From: Manis javanica
Taxonomy: Eukaryota; Chordata; Mammalia; Pholidota; Manidae
NCBI RefSeq assembly: GCF_040802235.1
Contig: NC_133167.1
Span: 99,434,001 to 99,498,000 of the forward strand
Direction: 5' to 3'
DNA length: 64,000 nt
Shown here: positions 1-10,960 of the stretch, in pieces
How positions within the stretch are numbered: the stretch's first letter is position 1
Layout of the letters: each line of letters opens with the position of its first letter
Translations under genes and position numbers: made by a program
The notes under the pieces: model-generated
Database searches by the model: none
What the model was told of the DNA's origin: nothing
What the model saw: only the letters and a program-made list of their open reading frames with translations

Positions 1-2179
1 TGTCCCAACTGCTTTGCGCAGTACCTGGAACTAGCTAGTACATGTGCTATTGGAATGCGCTCGATAAGTGGAGAAAAATGGTGGTAAATTATTTATGTAT
101 TTAGCTGGCCAAAGATTTTTAAAAATAACAACTGATAGAAACAACTGAGGAAGTCATGTTTACTTGATCCTTCCAACAAAGATAAATTGTACAAAGAATT
201 TTGAGTTTCTCTAAGTAAAAGAAATTCATGTGTACTCTTAGTGTATGCTGTGTTATGTAGTGGATAATATTGTGGAGAGTTTGTGAAATCTACCCAATAC
301 TAAATAATGGGCTGACTGCTTAACAACTATTTTGTCATTAAGCATCACAATATTCCCTTAAAGCAGATTTTAAAACAGAAATGGAGGCTCAAAGGACCTC
401 AGTCATTTGTCAATGACCCACCTCTCAGCGCCAGAGCCCAAAACTGTGTCCATTAAAACTCTTCCCAACTTGCAACGTTGACTCAGAAGTAATAAGCAAA
501 GAAGCAAATGTTTCTTCCTTTTAGGAAACTTCTTAATCTAGTGACCAGCCAGGGAATTTTCTATCCAGAGGAGGCTTTTGTGACAGCTGATCACAATTCT
601 ACAATGAGAATAACTGCATAATCAGGATAGCTCTGCTCAGGAAAGTGACAACCAAAATGACAACCGGGTATTTTCTAATCCCTGCTTTTCTTACAAATCA
701 AATTCACCAAGAAAATCAGGTAATGTCTCTGAAGCTATCAGCATTCTTTACATCTGAAGCAAGTGGTGTGTTTTCTGTAACATTCATCACCCCTCAACAA
801 AGACTTTATAATCCAAATGGGAGAGCTGTGTGAGGGAAAGTTTGCACTTCTCTCTTGCCGGCAGTCTTGTTAGGTAAGATAAACTACAAAGCTTGCTCTT
901 CATACACTCTCTGAATTCTGAAACTCTCACAGAAGCAATTTCCACCCAGGGGTGACCACAGGGAAGTAAAGAGATTGCCCATAAGCCAGACAGATATTAC
1001 AGGGAAGGGACAGAAAACAGGAAAGTACTGTGACATGAACCCCTTTGCAGAGCGGTTCTTTCAGCTTTACCCATGCCAGATTGCCTAATGTCAGCAATGA
1101 CTTTGGCTATCTGAGCTTTTGGAAACCATTAGAGAGACCCTCCAGGCTTGCACCTCTGGCACGTGGTGTAATTATTGATCCCACTCTCATACACTTTGTT
1201 GAAACTTATGTGGTCTGCACTTCTGTTAAGGCTACAGCTTTCCCATTTGGAAAACCCTCTCTTTCCTACATGTCCAAGCATCATGTGGTTTCTGTCGGCA
1301 CTGCTTACACAGAGCAATAAAATATATGAGAAGGAAGTGAGAAGAATTTGACACTCAGCAAAGACTGCACCGAGGTGCAATTCCTGACACCGTTTCTTCA
1401 GCTTTGCCATAGGTCCCCTCCCTGTCATCAGTTCTGTGAAGGATGAGTGGATGCCCAGAGCAGCTGCTGTACGGTCCTCGTCTCTCTCAGCATACTTCAA
1501 AGGATCTGGTTTAAGAAGGCTTGGGTTTCTTCCCAAAGGGCATGTCAAGCCCTGATCATAATTATGACAGGAAGTAGAGGTAGGTTACTATCCAACAAGA
1601 GTGCTCATCTGGGCTAGTGCATTTGAAGAGTTTGTGATGAAAGATGTTGAGCTTATTTACATGTAGATAGAGCATAAACAAAAATAAGACCAACTCCCTC
1701 AAGACTTCATCCTCAGATCCCATATTTGTTTGGAGGCAGCCCACTCAGGAAATGGACGGTTCCCATGTAGGCCCTTCCAGAAGGTCTAGAGAAGGGTACC
1801 CAGAAATCTCACCCTTCAACAGGCATTGCTGTCCCGAAAGCTGTGCACTGGGACTCTGAAGCCTAGATCACTAGGCAGAGTCTTCCCAGAGCGCCACATT
1901 TCTCCAAGGAAAAGTCAATAGGGGAACATGTAATCATAGCCACCTTTCCCTGAACAGTATTTTCCCTCCTTCACTGCAAGATTAAAAAATAATAACATAA
2001 TATTGAAACATAGCAACTTTAAAACTCTGTATTCATAAAGTAAAAACATTGTTAAGTATATATTATGTATGGGCATTGCATAAACTTCCAGGAGTGATGC
2101 AAATGTGGAATAAATATAGTACCATCTCCTTCAAAATCTAGATTTGTTTTGTGAGGGAAGCAGACATTTAATACTGGAT
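1..2179. other. unique non-coding DNA
   Basis: No exon-like reading frame, RNA gene or young repeat is evident. Open frames here are short and show no recognisable domain. A weak MIR-like stretch lies at 350-465 and is listed separately. The rest has the AT-rich, low-CpG look of mammalian intergenic or intronic DNA. Confidence 0.6.
350..465 (-). repeat. MIR SINE fragment (degraded)
   Basis: The stretch resembles the reverse complement of the MIR core: an A-rich 'aaacagaaatggaggctcaa' part (inverse of 'ttgagcctc...catctgtaaaa'), then a 'caatgaccca' and 'gccagagcccaaa' part. It is heavily diverged, so the call is tentative. Confidence 0.4.
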
Positions 2180-2720
2180 TTCCATGTGACCTCTGCTCTT
2201 GTCATTTCTCATCTGTATCTGTGAAAGTTGTTCCTATGCCCTCACATCCCTCTGTGACCAGTCAAGCTTTGTCATGGCAAACAGGACTATCCATGATCTG
2301 TCTAGGCCAGTCTGCCTGTCCAACACCTCTTTCCCTTTACCCTGCGTGGCATCCTGTGCTCCAGCACCAACCATCTACCCACACGTTATCAGTGTTGCAC
2401 AGTATTTCTCATCTCTGTCGGCCCTTTCATCTAGAATGCCTGGCACTCACTTACCTGGAAGACTTTCACATTTTTAAAAACTCAGTTCCAGTCTCCTTCT
2501 GAAAGTCTTTTCGAAGTTTCTTACATAAACTTGGACATCCATTCTTCAAATTCCCTTTGAACCATTAGTTCCATCAGGGTTTAAAAGGCACTTACTTCAA
2601 GTCACTGTCTTTATCCTAGAACATGTGCTTCTTCTTGAGAATGAACAGTTTCTCTTGTCTGTTTCTTTAGCATGGATCCCAGGGTCTGCTACCCCCATGG
2701 CCCTTAAAGGTGTTGTTAAA
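2180..2720 (+). repeat. LINE-2 fragment (3' region)
   Basis: Pyrimidine-rich text with spaced motifs typical of the L2 3' end: 'ccatgatctgtctaggcc', 'agaatgcctggcactcac' and a late 'gtctgtttctttag'. The two overlapping plus-strand open frames at about 2200-2500 are by-products of this low-stop, C/T-rich composition and not genes. Confidence 0.5.
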
Positions 2721-3039
2721 TAGATTAATAGTGAAAAAAGTAAAGATGACACAAAATAGTTAACAAAGCAAGAAAAGAATGCTACAACAGAAATGGAAAG
2801 CAGATGTTAAATGTAGTCAGGAGAAAGGAGGAGTCCATATGTGTTGGCGATTAGTGATGGTTAGGTTAGAGAGGTGGATTTTATTAGATTCAGAAAGGGA
2901 AGAAAAGTTTTTAGGATGAAGATTCAACATGAAAATAAGCAGAGATGTCTGAAACATTCAGCTGAACAAAGGGCTACAAAATAAGAAAAAAACTGAATAA
3001 GGTTGTTTATGGAACATTAAGTCTATCATGACAAGACTG

Positions 3040-3620
3040 TGGTCTTTATTTAGAAGGCAAGTGGGAGCCATTGATGATCTGTGAGAAAGAGAATTACATA
3101 GTATAATGTTTGTTTTAGGAAGACAATTATGGCAGCAATGTGCAGAATGGTTTAAAATTCAGTATCTTAGAAAGCCAGGAAAGAAAGTATTTCAGATACT
3201 TTTTGCTGTGAAATTGGATGAGAACCGAGAAAAGGCCACTTGTAGGTATAGGAAAAGTAGGAGGGTGGAGGGGAAAAATAAAAATATTACCCAGAATAAG
3301 AAGAAGAGACCAAAGGGATTGAGACTGCAAGCCATATAAAAGAACTAACTTAGAAAATGAGTGTAGATTCTTTCCTCTAAGACAGGAGAGCAGAAAAAAT
3401 GATTGATGATACAGGATCCTGGGGTAAAACAGGGTAGAGAAGATTTAATACTGATAATTCAATATCAAAGCAGGATATCTTTTATATTTTCATTTAGGGA
3501 AAGACAAGGTCTTGAGATGATGGTCAGGAGAACAAGGGATGTGTTTTGAGTTTGGGTAGAGTGGGACAAGTCTGGGACAGTGCTACCAAAAATGAGAGAA
3601 GGAATCAATTAGTGTGTAGT
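3040..3620 (-). repeat. LINE-2-like fragment
   Basis: Purine-rich stretch with 'agaaggcaagtgggagccat' and 'tttaggaagacaattatggc', matching the antisense look of L2 ('gggaagccattggag' then 'agtctattgcaatagtcc'). It is strongly decayed. The 77-codon frame at 3106-3339 is a composition artefact. Confidence 0.4.
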
Positions 3621-3694
3621 AAAAAACTAAGAAGACCACTGAGGTCTTGCCTACAATAACAGTATGAGTTTTTATTTTCTTTCTGTGGAAGCAA

Positions 3695-4175
3695 ACACCG
3701 TGGTTCCAGTTATCTACTGCTGACTAGCAGACCATCCCAAATTCAGTGGCTTAAATCAATGCTTGTTGTATTATGTTCATGATCTCTGGGTTATACTTAA
3801 GGGCAGAGCATGCCGGGGTGTTCTTCTGTTCCATGTGGCATTGACTGAGGCCACTCAGTTTATTCAGCTGGTGGCTGGTGGGATTTGGAGGGTCCTAGAG
3901 GCCTTCAGTCTCCCATCTGGCACCTTGGTAGGGATGGCTGGGAACACCCACCTGCATGCCTGTCCACGTACCCTTGGGATGTTTTACATGGATTCTCCAT
4001 CAGATGATCTGGACTTCTAATGTGGTTGCTCAGGAAAGGAAGCAGCCAGCCTCTGCAGGTCAGGGAACTGGAGACCAGCAGAGTCATCTCCATAATAGTC
4101 TCCTGGTTAAAGCAGACAGAAAGCCTGCCCAAGTTCAAGAGGAGGGGACTGCATCCCGCATCATGCTGGAAAGAG
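3695..4175. repeat. ancient LTR-like interspersed repeat (family unresolved)
   Basis: Opens with 'agcagaccatcccaaattca' and 'gtggcttaaatcaatg', the kind of phrase ('taccacaaacttagtggctt') shared by MaLR-type and related ancient mammalian repeats. It continues with 'cagctggtggctggtgggat' and 'gcatgcctgtccacgtaccc'. Family and borders are uncertain. Confidence 0.4.
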
Positions 4176-4468
4176 TGTCAAAGCACTTTGGCTAGCTTCT
4201 ATCTTTTTCATAGCATTAATCTTTCATTCCATGAATGCAGCCATTCATACCTGTTAATTTTCTGTCATTCCCACTGGGATGTAAGTCAGGTAGAGCAGAA
4301 ATTTTGTCTGTTTTGTCCCAAGTGTCTGATATGTAGTAGACATTGAGTAAAGATTTGTCACACAAATGAGGGTAAAATATAGACGGAAGAGTGGATAACG
4401 TGGACAGGAAGTGCCCTTGGTTGTGATCCTCTAGCAATATGGGGAAGAATGACTATAAGGGGCACCTC
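4176..4468. other. unique flank upstream of the composite L1
   Basis: Ordinary AT-rich flanking DNA. It ends at the target-site duplication and holds no recognisable feature. Confidence 0.5.
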
Positions 4469-4483
4469 AAGAATGACACTCGG
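4469..4483 (+). repeat. target-site duplication, left copy
   Basis: The 15-mer aagaatgacactcgg lies immediately before the L1 5' end. The matching copy aagagtgacactcgg is at 12636-12650, after the terminal A tract, with one mismatch (14/15). On the complementary strand the nick site reads ttctt/ga, a plausible variant of the L1 endonuclease target. Confidence 0.9.
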
Positions 4484-4494
4484 GAGGGCGGAGC

Positions 4495-4506
4495 CAAGAT
4501 GGCGGC
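4495..4506 (+). promoter_or_regulatory. YY1-type site in L1 promoter
   Basis: The sequence caagatggcggc lies 12 bases into the element. A YY1 site at this position is known to set accurate transcription start in mammalian L1s. The assignment here rests on motif and position only. Confidence 0.7.
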
Positions 4507-4764
4507 GTGCGTAGAGCAGCAGATATCTCCTCCCAAAACCACATTTATCTATGAAAATATAAAAAAGACAACTCTTCCTAAAATAGAGACCAGAGGACAC
4601 AGGACAACATCCAGACCACATCCATACCTGCGAGAACCCAGCACGTCGTGAGGGGGGTAAGATACAAGCCCCGGCCCGGCAGGACCTGAGCGCCCCTACC
4701 CCCAGCCCCCAGCGGGAGGAGAGAAGTCAGCAGGGAGGGAGCCCAGGACTGCTGAACACCCAGG

Positions 4765-4872
4765 ACCAGTGAGCGGGTGCCTGAGGCTGACGCCGGAGAA
4801 CAAAGAAATGGGAGCAGCTTTTTTTTTTTTTTTTGGCGAGTGCTTTTTGGAAGCCTTAAAGGGACAGGGACC
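4765..4872 (+). repeat. 5' UTR monomer-like block, copy 1
   Basis: Shares with the block at 4898-5062 the run 'gtgagcgggtgcctgag', an 'acaaagaaa' segment, a T-rich stretch, and 'gagtgctttttggaag' followed by 'cttaaaggga'. The two blocks are diverged direct repeats. Confidence 0.7.
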
Positions 4873-4897
4873 CCAATACTAGGGAAACAGGGCAGCA

Positions 4898-5062
4898 AGA
4901 CCGGTGAGCAGGTGCCTGAGACTGGCGACTGAGGACAAAGAAAATCACGTGTTTTTCCTTTTTTTTCTTAATTATTTATTTAATTTTTTTTTCTTTTGTT
5001 ATTGCTGTTGTTTTGGTTTGGAGAGTGCTTTTTGGAAGTCTTAAAGGGGAAGGACAGGACAC
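4898..5062 (+). repeat. 5' UTR monomer-like block, copy 2
   Basis: Second copy, beginning 'gaccggtgagcaggtgcctg' and ending 'gagtgctttttggaagtctt' plus 'aaaggggaagg'. It is longer than copy 1 because of an expanded T-rich middle (4955-5015). It also contains a cacgtg E-box at 4946-4951. Confidence 0.7.
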
Positions 5063-5406
5063 TTAGCCCAGAGGCAGGGAATCTGGGGACCTCTGGGCAC
5101 TCTAACCACCTGGGCAGCAGGGAAAACAGAGGCCCCTTACGGAGACAAATAGCCTCCCAGCCGCTCCCCCTCCAACGGGGCTCCACCATTTTGGAGGGGC
5201 AGCACGAGCCAGGCCACACCCACAGCAACAGCAGAGATAAACTCCATAGCAACCGGGCAGGAAGCAGAAGCCCTGTCTGTGCACAGCTGCCAAGCACAAG
5301 CCAATAGAGGTCGCTATTATCCCAGGAGAGGAAGGCTACAAACCAACAAGAAGGGAAGCTCTTCCAGCTGTCACTCGTACCAGCTCTGCAAACTATCTCT
5401 ATCACC

Positions 5407-6312
5407 ATGAAAAGGCAAAACTACAGGCAGACAAAGATCACAGAGACAACACCTGAGAAGGAGACAGACCTAACCAGTCTTCCTGAAAAAGAATTCAAAA
5501 TAAAAATCATGAACACCCTGACGGAGATGCAGAGAAAAATGCAAGAGCAATGGGATGAAGTCCAGAGGGAGATCACAGATGTCAGGAAGGAGATCACAGA
5601 AGTGAAACAAACCCTGGAAGGATTTATAAGCAGAATGGATAAGATGCAAGAGGCCATTGAAGGAATAGAAACCAGAGAACAGGAACGTATAGAAGCTGAC
5701 ATAGAGAGAGATAAAAGGATCTCCAGGAATGAAACAATACTAAGAGAACTATGTGACCAATCTGAAAGGAATAATATCTGTATTATAGGGGTACAAGTAG
5801 AAGAAGAGAGAGGAAAAGGGGCAGAAAGTCTCTTTGAAGAAATAATTGCTGAAAACTTCCCCAAACTGGGGGAGGAAATAATCGAACAGACCATGGAAAT
5901 ACACAGAACCCCCAACAGAAAGGACCCAAGGAAGACAACACCAAGACACATAATAATTAAAACGGCAAGGATCAAGGACAAGGAAAGAGTTTTAAAGGCA
6001 GCTAGAGAGAAAAAGGTCACCTATAAAGGAAAACCCATCAGGCTAACATCAGACTTCTTGACAGAAACCCTACAGGCCAGAAGAGAATGGCATGATATAT
6101 TTAATGCAATGAAACAGAAGGGCCTTGAACCAAGGATACTGTATCCAGCACGACTATCAATTAAATATGATGGCGGGATTAAACAATTCCCAGACAAGCA
6201 AAAGCTGAGGGAATTTGCTTCCCACAAACCACCTCTACAGGGCATCTTACAGGGACTGCTCTGGATGGGAGCACTCCTAAAAAGAGCACAGAACAAAACA
6301 CACAACATATGA
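5407..6312 (+). CDS. L1 ORF1 protein (RNA-binding chaperone), intact
   Basis: A 301-codon open frame starting at the ATG in 'atcaccatgaaaagg', directly after the L1 5' UTR. ORF1p is the nucleic-acid chaperone that trimerises and coats L1 RNA in cytoplasmic ribonucleoprotein particles. Residues about 40-115 form a charged heptad-like coiled coil (MQRKMQEQWDEVQREITDVR). The RRM-like core follows at about 122-195 (NNICIIGVQ, RHIIIKTARIKDKERVLKAA), then the conserved C-terminal domain (TLQARREWHDIF, RILYPARLSIKYDGGIKQF). It is somewhat shorter than human ORF1p, mainly in the N-terminal region. There are no stops or frameshifts, unlike ORF2 downstream. I judge it potentially translatable; whether it is expressed cannot be seen from sequence. 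Confidence 0.93.
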   Translation: MKRQNYRQTKITETTPEKETDLTSLPEKEFKIKIMNTLTEMQRKMQEQWDEVQREITDVRKEITEVKQTLEGFISRMDKMQEAIEGIETREQERIEADIERDKRISRNETILRELCDQSERNNICIIGVQVEEERGKGAESLFEEIIAENFPKLGEEIIEQTMEIHRTPNRKDPRKTTPRHIIIKTARIKDKERVLKAAREKKVTYKGKPIRLTSDFLTETLQARREWHDIFNAMKQKGLEPRILYPARLSIKYDGGIKQFPDKQKLREFASHKPPLQGILQGLLWMGALLKRAQNKTHNI

Positions 6313-6441
6313 AGAATGGAGGAGGAGGAATAAGAAGGGAGAGAAGAAAAGAATCTCCAGACACTGTATATAACAGCTCAATAAGCGAGCTAAGTTAGGC
6401 AGTAAGATAAGAAAGAGGCTAACCTTGAACCTTTGGTAACC

Positions 6442-9400
6442 ATGAATCTAAAGCCTGAAATGGCAATAAGTACATATCTCTCAATAGTCAGCCTAAATGT
6501 AAATGGACTTAATGCACCAATCAAAAGACACAGAGTAATAGAATGGATAAAAAGCAAGACCCATCTATATGCTGCTTACAAGAAACTCACCTCAAACCCA
6601 AAGACATGCATAGACTAAAAGTCAAGGGATGGAAAAACATATTTCAGGCAAACAACAGTGAGAAGAAAGCAGGGGTTGCAGTACTAATATCAGACAAAAT
6701 AGACATAAAAAATAAGAGAGTAACAAGAGATAAAGAAGGACACTACATAATGATAAAGGGCTCAGTCCAACAAGAGGATATAACCATTCTAAATATATAT
6801 GCACCCAATACAGGAGCACCAGCATATGTGAAACAAATACTAACAGAACTAAAGAGGGAAATAGACTGCAATGCATTCATTGTAGGAGACTTCAACACAC
6901 CACTCACCCCAAAGGATAGATCCACCGGGCAGAAAATAAGTAAGGACAAGCAGGCACTGAACAACACACCTGAACAGATGGACCTAATAGACATCTATAG
7001 AACTCTACATCCAAAAGCAACAGGATATACATTCTTCTCAAGTGCACATGGAACATTCTCCAGAATAGACCACATACTAGCTCACAAAAAGAGCCTCAGT
7101 AAATTCCACAATATTGAAATTGTAGCAACCAATTTTTCGGACCACAAAGATATAAAACTAGAAATAAATTCTACAAAGAAAACAAAAAGGCTCACAAACA
7201 CATGGAAGCTTAACAACATGCTTCTAAATAATCAATGGATCAATGAACAAATCAAAATAGAGATCCAGGAATATATAGAAACAAACAAATGACAACAACA
7301 ACACAAAGCCCCAACTTCTGTGGGACACAGCGAAAGCAGTCTTAAGAGGAAAGTATATAGCGATCCAGGCACACTTGAAGAAGGAAGAACAATCCCAAAT
7401 GAATAATCTAACATCACAATTATCGAAACTGGAAAAAGAAGAACAAATGAGGCCTAAAGTCAGCAGAAGGAGGGACATAATAAAGATCAGAGAAGAAATA
7501 AACAAAATTGAGAAGTATAAAACAAAAGCAAAAATCAACAAAACCAAGAGCTGGTTCTTTGAGAAAATAAACAAAATAGATAAGCCTCTAGCCAAACTTA
7601 TTAAGAGAAAAAGAGAATCAACACAAATCAACAGCATCAGAAATGTGAACGGAATAATCATGACAGACTCCAAAGAAATACAAAGAATTATTAAAGACTA
7701 CTATGAAAACCTATATGCCAACAAGCTGGAAAACCTAGAAGAAATGAACAACTTCCTAGAAAAATACAACCTCCCAAGACTGACCAAGGAAGAAACACAA
7801 AAGTTAAACAAACCAACTATGAGCAAAGAAATTGAAGTGGTAATCAAAAAACTACCCAAGAACAAAACCCCACGGCTGGCCGGATTTACCACAGAATTTT
7901 ATCAGACACACAGAGAAGACATAATACCCATTCTCCTTAAAGTGTTCCAAAAAATAGAAGAGGAGTGAATATTCCCAAACTCATTCTATGAAGCCAACAT
8001 CACCCTAATACCAAAACCAGGCAAAGACCCCACCACAAAAGAAAATTACAGACCAATATCCCTGATGAATGTAGATGCAAAAATACTCAATAAAATATTA
8101 GCAAACAGAATTCAACAGTATATCAAAAGGATCATACACCATGACCAAGTGGGATTCATCCCAGGGATGCAAGGATGGTACAACATTCGAAAATCCATCA
8201 ACATCATCCACCACATCAACAAAAAGAAAGACAAAAACCACATGATCATCTCCATAGATGCTGAAAAAGCATTTGATAAAATTCAAGATCCATTCATGAT
8301 AAAAACTCTCAGCAAAATGGGAATAGAGGGCAAGTACCTCAACATAATAAAGGCCATATATGATAAACCCACAGCCAGCATTATACTGAACAGCGAGAAG
8401 CTGAAAGCATTTCCTCTGAGATCGGGAACCAGACAGGGATGCCCACTCTCCTCACTGTTATTTAACATAGTACTGGAGGTCCTAGCCACGGCAATCAGAC
8501 AAAACAAAGAAATACAAGGAATCCAGATTGGTAAAGAAGAAGTTAAACTGTCACTATTTGCAGATGATATGATATTGTACATAAAAAACCCTAAAGACTC
8601 CACTCCAAAACTACTAGAACTGATATCGGAATACAGCAAAGCTGCAGGATACAAAATTAACACACAGAAATCTGTAGCTTTCCTATACACTAACAATGAA
8701 CCAATAGAAAGAGAAATCAGGAAAACCATTCTATTCACAATTTCATCAAAAAAAAAAAAATACCTAGGAATAAACCTAACCAAAAAAGTGAAAGACCTAT
8801 ACCCTGAAAAGTACAAGTCACTCTTAAGAGAAATTAAAGAGGACACTAACAAATGGAAACTCATCCCATGCTCATGGCTAGGAAGAATTAATATCATCAA
8901 AATGGCCATCCTGCCCAAAGCAATATACAGATTTGATGCAATCCCTCTCAAATTACCAGCAACATTCTTTAATGAACTGCAGCAAGTAATTCAAAAATTC
9001 ATATGGAAACACCAAAGACCTCGAATAGCCAAAGCAATCCTGAAAAAGAAGAGTAAAGTAGGGGGGATCTCACTCCCCAACTTCAAGCTCTACTACAAAG
9101 CCATAGTAATCAAGACAATTTGATACTGGCACAAGAACAGAGCCACAGACCAGTGGAACAGATTAGAGACTCCAGACTTTAACCCAAACATATATGGTCA
9201 ATTAATATTTGATAAAGGAGCCATGGACATACAATGGTGAAATGACAGTCTCTTCAACAGATGGTGCTGGCAAAACTGGACAGCTACATGTAGGAGAATG
9301 AAACTGGATTACTGTCTAACCCCATATTCAAAAGTAAGCTCAGAATGGATCAAAGACCTGAATGTAAGTCATGAAACCATTAAACTCTTGGAAAAAAACA

Positions 9401-10257
9401 TAGGTAAAAACCTCTTAGACATAAACATGAGTGACCTCTTCTTGAACATATCTCCCTGGGCAAGGAAAACAACAGCAATAATGAACAAGTGAGACTATAT
9501 TAAGCTGAAAAGCTTCTGTACAGAAAAAGACACCATCAATAGAACAAAAAGGAACCCTACAGTGTGGGAGAATATATTTGAAAATGACCGATCTGATAAA
9601 GGCTTGACGTCCAGAATATATAAAGTGCTAACACGCCTCAACCAACAAAAAACAAATAACCCAATTAAAAAATGGGCAGAGGAACTGAACAGACAGTTCT
9701 CCAAAAAAGAAATACAGATGGCCAACAGACACATGAAAAGATGCTCCACATCGCTAATTATCAGAGAAATGCAAATTAAAACTACAATGAGGTATCACCT
9801 CACACCAGTAAGGATGGCTGCCATCCAAAAGACAAACAACGACAAATGTTGGCGAGGCTGTGGAGAAAGGGGAACCCTCCTACACTGCTGGTGGGAATGT
9901 AAATTAGTTCAGCCATTGTGGAAAGCAGTATGGAGGTTCATCAAAATGCTCAAAACAGACCTACCATTTGACCCAGGAATTCCACTCCTAGGAATTTACC
10001 CTAAGAACGCAGCAATCAAGTTTGAGAAAGACATATGCACCCCTATGTTTATCGCAGCACTATTTACAATAGCCAAGAATTGGAAGCAGCCTAAATGTCC
10101 ATCGATAGATGAATGGATAAAGAAGAGTGGTACATATACACAATGGAATACTACTCAGCCATAAGAAGAGGGAAAATCCTACCATTTGCGGCAACATGGA
10201 TGGAGCCAAGCAGAGAAAGAGAAATACCAAATGATTTCACCCATCTGAGGAGTATAA
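6442..10257 (+). pseudogene. L1 ORF2 (endonuclease/reverse transcriptase), inactivated
   Basis: Remnant of the 1.2-1.3-thousand-residue ORF2 protein that nicks target DNA and reverse transcribes L1 RNA. ATG candidates are 6442 and 6460; the second aligns with the usual start. The endonuclease domain spans 6460-7150, with VSLNVNGLN, QETHL, NIYAPNTGA, VGDFNTPL and SDH motifs. The RT domain spans about 7960-8800, with [14 protein letters not shown] and the catalytic FADD at 8557-8568. The C-terminal Cys/His segment near 9855-9900 reads [18 protein letters not shown]. Lesions seen: a frameshift near 6553-6556, a frameshift near 7287-7290, in-frame TGA at 7966, 9121, 9238 and 9490, a frameshift near 10126, and a deletion of about 28 bases near 10207 relative to the copy at 51 kb. 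Two TGAs replace a conserved Trp codon. This copy cannot make full ORF2p. Confidence 0.93.
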
Positions 10258-10592
10258 GAACAAAGAAAAAACTGAAGGAACAAAACAGCAGTGGAATTAC
10301 AGAACCCAAAAATGGACTAACAGGTACCAAAGAGAAAGGGACTGGGGAGGATGGATGGGCAGGGAGGAATAAGGTGGGGGAAGAAGAAGGGGGGTATTAA
10401 GATTAGCATGCATTGGGGGGGAGGGAGAAAGGGGAGGGCTGTACAACACAGAGAGGACAAGTAGTGATTCAACAATATTTTGCTTTGCTGATGGACAGTG
10501 TCTGTAATGTGGTTTATAGGGGGGACCTGTTATAGGGGAGAGCCTAGGAAACATAGTATTCTTCAGGTAAGTGTAGATTAAAGATTACAAAA
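10258..10592 (+). other. L1 3' UTR
   Basis: Follows the ORF2 terminator. It is purine-rich, then resembles the 3' UTR of the copy at 51.6-51.95 kb (shared 'acagagaggacaagtagtga'-like segment, 'gtaatgtggttta', and a final 'aaacatagtattcttcagg' corresponding to 'aaacacaatattgctcatg'). It ends in an A-rich tail from about 10588. The 3' ends of the two truncated copies stop here, marking the native L1 end. Confidence 0.8.
10415..10438 (+). other. potential G-quadruplex in L1 3' UTR
   Basis: Four closely spaced G runs of three or more: a run of seven G, then 'aggg', 'agaaagggg' and 'aggg'. This fits the G3+N1-7 pattern. G-rich 3' UTR tracts are a known L1 property. Confidence 0.65.
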
Positions 10593-10597
10593 AGAAA

Positions 10598-10662
10598 GGA
10601 AGGAAGGAAGGAAGGAAGGAAGGAAGGAAGGAAGGAAGGAAGGAAGGAAGGAAGGAAGGAAA
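10598..10662 (+). repeat. (GGAA)n microsatellite from L1 A tail
   Basis: About 16 GGAA units following 'acaaaaagaaa'. The position exactly at the native L1 3' end suggests that it grew out of the original A-rich tail. It is the junction between L1 and ERV sequence. Confidence 0.95.
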
Positions 10663-10960
10663 GGGGGATTACTCCTTGATAGGATAAAACTAATGGTAAA
10701 TCAAAGATTAATGCATGCTTTAAATATCCTTAATTTTGATCACTTAAATGGTGTAAGATGATCGGCTATGGAGGTACACTTTTCTGATAATCTTCCTTTC
10801 TTTTAATAAAAAAAAAAAAGCAGTTCCTGTGTGGTGACATCCAATGAGTTCTACACAATGGTATAAAGGGCATATCAAGGTGTGGGCAAAGGGTCTGTTT
10901 GTTTTTATACAGAAGATCAAAGCCTAATTTGGCTACCCAGAAAATGAACTAAGTTACGAT
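10663..10960 (+). pseudogene. ERV pol remnant, probable integrase C-terminal region
   Basis: Plus-strand conceptual reading gives two broken stretches. From 10660 the frame includes LMHALNILNFD and, after a TGA at 10759, SAMEVHFSD. After an A-rich run at 10805-10819 that shifts the frame, 10820 onward reads VPVW, a stop, then QWYKGHIKVWAKGLFVF. The Trp/Gly spacing resembles the C-terminal DNA-binding domain of retroviral integrase, of betaretroviral type. This is judged by eye and is not proven. Placement just before Env sequence is the order expected in a provirus. Stops at 10759, 10835 and 10904 and a frame change make it non-functional. Confidence 0.45.

Larger units (their letters stand above)
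4484..5406 (+). promoter_or_regulatory. L1 5' UTR / internal promoter
   Basis: Starts with the conserved L1 head 'gagggcggagccaagatggc' and is GC-richer than its surroundings. L1 5' UTRs carry an internal RNA polymerase II promoter so that new copies bring their own start. The region contains a YY1-type motif near the first base, two diverged copies of a monomer-like block, poly(T) runs at 4820-4835 and 4960-4995, and leads directly into the ORF1 ATG at 5407. Full length at the 5' end means reverse transcription was complete. Confidence 0.85.

Noticed and set aside
1045..1548. Opposing open frames of 91 and 139 codons
   Set aside because: They are mirror frames of the same DNA, without domain, codon bias or splice evidence.
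5421..6020. 199-codon minus-strand frame
   Set aside because: Antisense shadow of L1 ORF1.
7224..8951. Long minus-strand open frames (149 and 222 codons)
   Set aside because: They are antisense shadows of L1 ORF2, created by its A-rich sense strand.
10598..10662. GGAA repeats as a functional ETS-type enhancer
   Set aside because: Explained more simply as expansion of the L1 A-rich tail; nothing here shows regulatory use.
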